Shown here piece after piece: positions 5,302 to 7,751 of a stretch of 7,751 bases of DNA; the first letter of the stretch is position 1; each line of letters starts with the position of its first letter. The notes under the pieces were generated by a model. It was not told where the DNA came from, did not search any database, and saw only the letters and a program-made list of their open reading frames with translations. The DNA comes from Chitinophagales bacterium (GTDB lineage: Bacteria > Bacteroidota > Bacteroidia > Chitinophagales > UBA10324). The DNA lies in contig JAJAYG010000528.1 of assembly GCA_026786335.1 (NCBI GenBank), forward strand, positions 1 to 7,751. Direction: 5' to 3'. The position numbers and the translations under genes are program-made.

Positions 5302-7145
5302 TGTGTGGTATAGCAGGTTATTTTTCTTACAGAAATAAAATTGATGTAAGCATCATTCGTCAAATGGCTGCATCAATTGCCCATCGCGGACCTGATGCCG
5401 AACAATTTTATTCAAATGAACACACTGCATTTGCTCACCGCCGATTAAGCATCATTGATCTTTCGGCTGCTGCCAATCAACCCATGTTTTCACAAGACGG
5501 AAGATGGGCAATCATGTTCAATGGCGAGATTTATAATTACCATGAAATTGCCAGTGAACTACATGTTCCACTTCACACGCATTCTGATACCGAAGTTATG
5601 CTGGAGGCATTTTCTCAATGGGGGCTTGATGCTGTAAATAAATTGAATGGCATGTTTGTGATTGCACTTTATGATCAGCTGGATGAGGCGCTTTATCTTT
5701 TAAGAGACAGGCTTGGCGTTAAACCATTATTTTATTTTAAGAAGGGAAATGAAATTTTTTTTGGCTCAGAAATTAAAGCATTAACAGCAATCGGTTTTGT
5801 AAATAGAGAATTAACAATCAACCGAAATGCAATTTCTTACTACTTACAATTAGGTTACATTCCTGAACCGGAAACGATCTGGAACGAAATAAAAAAACTT
5901 CCGGCGGGCTGCATTTTAAAGATCACGAAAGATTCTTTTGATTTTAATTGCTACTGGAAACCTGAAGACAAAATTACTTCTGCTGTTATTACCGATGAAA
6001 AGGATGCAAAACAAAAACTCAATGAACTTTTAGAAAGCGCAGTTCAATACAGAATGATCAGCGATGTACCCTTCGGAATCTTTTTAAGCGGCGGTATTGA
6101 TTCTTCATTGATTACAGCCTTGGCGCAAAAAAATAATTCAACACCCGTAAAAACTTTTTCAATTGGTTTTAATGAACATAAATATAACGAAGCGCAGCAT
6201 GCTGCAACTGTTGCAGATTATTTAGGAACTGATCATCATGAATTTAAAGTAACTTACAATGATGCCATCCAACTCTGCGAAGAGTCAATGGATTTGTTTG
6301 ATGAACCATTTGCAGATTCTTCGGCAATACCAACCATGCTGGTTTCGAAACTTGCAAGGCAGCAGGTTAAGATGGTATTGGGTGGTGATGGTGGTGATGA
6401 ACTATTTATGGGTTACGGAATGTACAGGTGGGCAGAGCGGCTCAACCACCCACTGGTAAAAATATTTCATAAACCAATTGCTGCAATTTTTTCTGTGATG
6501 AACGATCGGTATAAAAGAGCAGCAACGCTTTTTGATTATGATAGCAGTGTTTCAATTCAACAACATATTTTTTCTCAAGAGCAATATTTTTTTTCAAACC
6601 TTGAAACCAAATCTCTGCTGAATGAAAATTATTCAGAAACGGAATTGGAGATTCCAGCATCAACAGCCAGAAAATTATCAGTTGCCGAAACACAGGCGCT
6701 GTTTGATCTTAAATACTATTTGAAAGATGATCTGCTGGTAAAAGTAGATCGGGCAACCATGCGCTATGGTCTCGAATGCCGGAGTCCATTTCTCGATTAT
6801 CGGGTTGTCGAATTTGCATTCAATGTTTCGCAACAACTCAAAATGAAAAACGGTGAGCTCAAAATTTTACCGCGAGTCTTATTAAAAGATTACCTACCCG
6901 AAGAATTATTCAACCGGCCAAAACAAGGCTTTGCATTGCCAATTAAATTGTGGTTGCAAAAGGAATTGAAATATTTGATTGATGATTATCTATCAGAAGA
7001 AACTATTCGCAAGCACGCTGTTGTTGACTATACAGCAGTAGCTGATTTGAAGAAGAGATTTTTTTTGGGCAATCAATTTCTCTATAACCGCTTATGGAAT
7101 TTAATTGTATTGCATCGCTGGCTTCGAAAAAATGATATTCGCTGA
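5301..7145 (+). CDS. asnB: Asparagine synthase-type glutamine-dependent amidotransferase (AsnB-like)
   Basis: A 614-residue, full-length AsnB-family protein. The N-terminal class II glutaminase has the nucleophile Cys2 in MCGIAGY, HRGPD (28-32), HRRLSIID (46-53), NGEIYNY (74-80) and SDTEV (95-99). The synthetase domain has the PP-loop SGGIDSS (263-269), DEPFADSSAIPT (334-345), GGDGGDELFMGY (361-372), RYGLECRSPFLDY (488-500) and RPKQGF (539-544). All key motifs are intact, so it should be active: glutamine-derived ammonia is transferred to a carboxyl group activated by ATP. In polysaccharide loci such genes (for example wbpS of P. aeruginosa O6 and wbqG of E. coli O121) are linked to amidation of hexuronic acids to uronamides. 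That role is inferred here from its place between two glycosyltransferases, with one-base overlaps on both sides. Housekeeping asparagine synthesis cannot be excluded from sequence alone. Confidence 0.92.
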   Translation: MCGIAGYFSYRNKIDVSIIRQMAASIAHRGPDAEQFYSNEHTAFAHRRLSIIDLSAAANQPMFSQDGRWAIMFNGEIYNYHEIASELHVPLHTHSDTEVMLEAFSQWGLDAVNKLNGMFVIALYDQLDEALYLLRDRLGVKPLFYFKKGNEIFFGSEIKALTAIGFVNRELTINRNAISYYLQLGYIPEPETIWNEIKKLPAGCILKITKDSFDFNCYWKPEDKITSAVITDEKDAKQKLNELLESAVQYRMISDVPFGIFLSGGIDSSLITALAQKNNSTPVKTFSIGFNEHKYNEAQHAATVADYLGTDHHEFKVTYNDAIQLCEESMDLFDEPFADSSAIPTMLVSKLARQQVKMVLGGDGGDELFMGYGMYRWAERLNHPLVKIFHKPIAAIFSVMNDRYKRAATLFDYDSSVSIQQHIFSQEQYFFSNLETKSLLNENYSETELEIPASTARKLSVAETQALFDLKYYLKDDLLVKVDRATMRYGLECRSPFLDYRVVEFAFNVSQQLKMKNGELKILPRVLLKDYLPEELFNRPKQGFALPIKLWLQKELKYLIDDYLSEETIRKHAVVDYTAVADLKKRFFLGNQFLYNRLWNLIVLHRWLRKNDIR

Positions 7146-7751
7146 TGGCAAAAAATGTTTTGTTCATCTCATATGATGGCATGTGCGATCCGCTCGGGCA
7201 ATCGCAGGTAATTCCTTATTTAACAGGTCTATCATTGTTAGGCTATCAAATCACAATCATCAGTGCAGAGAAACCGGCAACATTTTTAAAAGAGAGTAAA
7301 AACATTCAAATGCTTTTGAGAAGATCTAATATTCAATGGAAGCATGTTGAATTCTCTAATCAAATTCCGGGATGGTCAGCTTGGAATAATTATTTGCGAT
7401 TAAAGAAAATTGCTGAGAGAATGTTTCAATCTGAATCATTTGATTTGGTTCATTGCCGCAGTTACATTCCTGCAATTCTTGGTTTGTATTTGAAGGAAAA
7501 GTTTGGTGCCAAAATGATTTTTGACATGCGTGGTTTCTGGGCTGATGAAAGAGTAGAAGGCAATCTTTGGTCGCTAACTAACCCGGTTTATAAAGCAGCT
7601 TATAATTTTTTTAAGAAGAAGGAAATTCAATTGCTGAATGAAAGCGATGCAATTGTTTCGCTTACCGAAAATGCGAAAAAAGAAATGCTTACATGGGAGC
7701 AACTAGAAATTCCATCGGAGAAAATAACTGTGATTCCATGTTGTGCAGACC
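7145..7751 (+). CDS. Glycosyltransferase, GT4-like, N-terminal part (runs off right edge)
   Basis: The frame opens at ATG 7145, sharing one base with the asnB-like stop (TGATG), and stays open for 202 codons to the window edge. The protein starts MAKNVLFISYDGMCDPLGQS (1-20), followed by QVIPYLTGLSLLGY. It then has FDLVHCRSYIPAILGLYL (99-116), MIFDMRGFWADERVEGNLW (124-142), SDAIVSLTENAKKEM (167-181) and KITVIPCCAD (193-202). The DGM-x-DPLGQSQ loop and the DMRGFWADER segment are characteristic of a GT4-like glycosyltransferase group frequent in Bacteroidota polysaccharide loci. Only the N-terminal acceptor-side domain and the linker to the donor domain are visible; the C-terminal E-x7-E region lies outside. 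The role is assembly of the same glycan; the sugar it transfers is unknown. Confidence 0.88.
   Translation, partial: MAKNVLFISYDGMCDPLGQSQVIPYLTGLSLLGYQITIISAEKPATFLKESKNIQMLLRRSNIQWKHVEFSNQIPGWSAWNNYLRLKKIAERMFQSESFDLVHCRSYIPAILGLYLKEKFGAKMIFDMRGFWADERVEGNLWSLTNPVYKAAYNFFKKKEIQLLNESDAIVSLTENAKKEMLTWEQLEIPSEKITVIPCCAD

Noticed and set aside
6442..6693. Leftward 83-codon open frame inside the asnB-like gene
   Set aside because: It is antisense to a conserved full-length gene and shows no recognisable motif or start context.
1..7751. Mobile element, CRISPR array, tRNA or long repeat
   Set aside because: No transposase or integrase-like protein, no regularly spaced repeats, no tRNA-like cloverleaf and no terminal inverted repeats were recognised on either strand by eye.

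Overview
The window looks like part of a surface-polysaccharide (O-antigen, capsule or exopolysaccharide) biosynthesis locus from a Bacteroidota bacterium, possibly of the Chitinophagales/Sphingobacteriia type. This rests on AT-rich DNA, start codons with no recognisable Shine-Dalgarno sequence, an exact TAnnTTTG-type promoter -7 element, and the style of the glycosyltransferases. The lineage is an inference, because no rRNA or marker gene is present.

Layout: positions 1-364 hold the first 121 codons of a leftward glycosyltransferase that runs off the left edge. A 47-bp divergent gap (365-411) probably carries promoters for both directions. From 412 to the right edge, six further genes plus the start of a seventh... 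more exactly six complete genes and one partial gene all read rightward: HisH-like glutaminase, HisF-like ammonia-channel subunit, WbpG/WbuX/PseA-type N-acetyl sugar amidotransferase, FemAB/GNAT-like acyltransferase, a GT-B glycosyltransferase, an AsnB-type amidotransferase, and the first 202 codons of another GT4-like glycosyltransferase. Several junctions are stop/start overlaps (ATGA at 1801, TAATG at 5299, TGATG at 7143), and the largest gap is 41 bp. They probably form one transcription unit that continues beyond the window.

How the genes work together: the first three keep the hisH-hisF-wbpG order known from the Pseudomonas aeruginosa O5 O-antigen locus. There the trio converts an acetamido group of a diamino-uronic sugar into an acetamidino group. 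HisH releases ammonia from glutamine, the HisF barrel conducts it, and the PP-loop enzyme activates the sugar N-acetyl group. The HisF here has lost the cyclase general-base Asp but keeps all four residues of the ammonia gate, which supports a non-histidine role. The AsnB-like enzyme is a second, independent glutamine-dependent amidotransferase, plausibly making a uronamide. The FemAB-like protein could acylate an amino sugar or other amine. Together with the glycosyltransferases, this predicts a glycan with unusually heavy nitrogen modification. The genes that make the nucleotide-sugar precursors, the flippase and the polymerase are not in this window.

No RNA genes, CRISPR arrays, insertion sequences, long repeats or convincing terminators were seen. 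No stretch longer than 300 bp lacks a gene.
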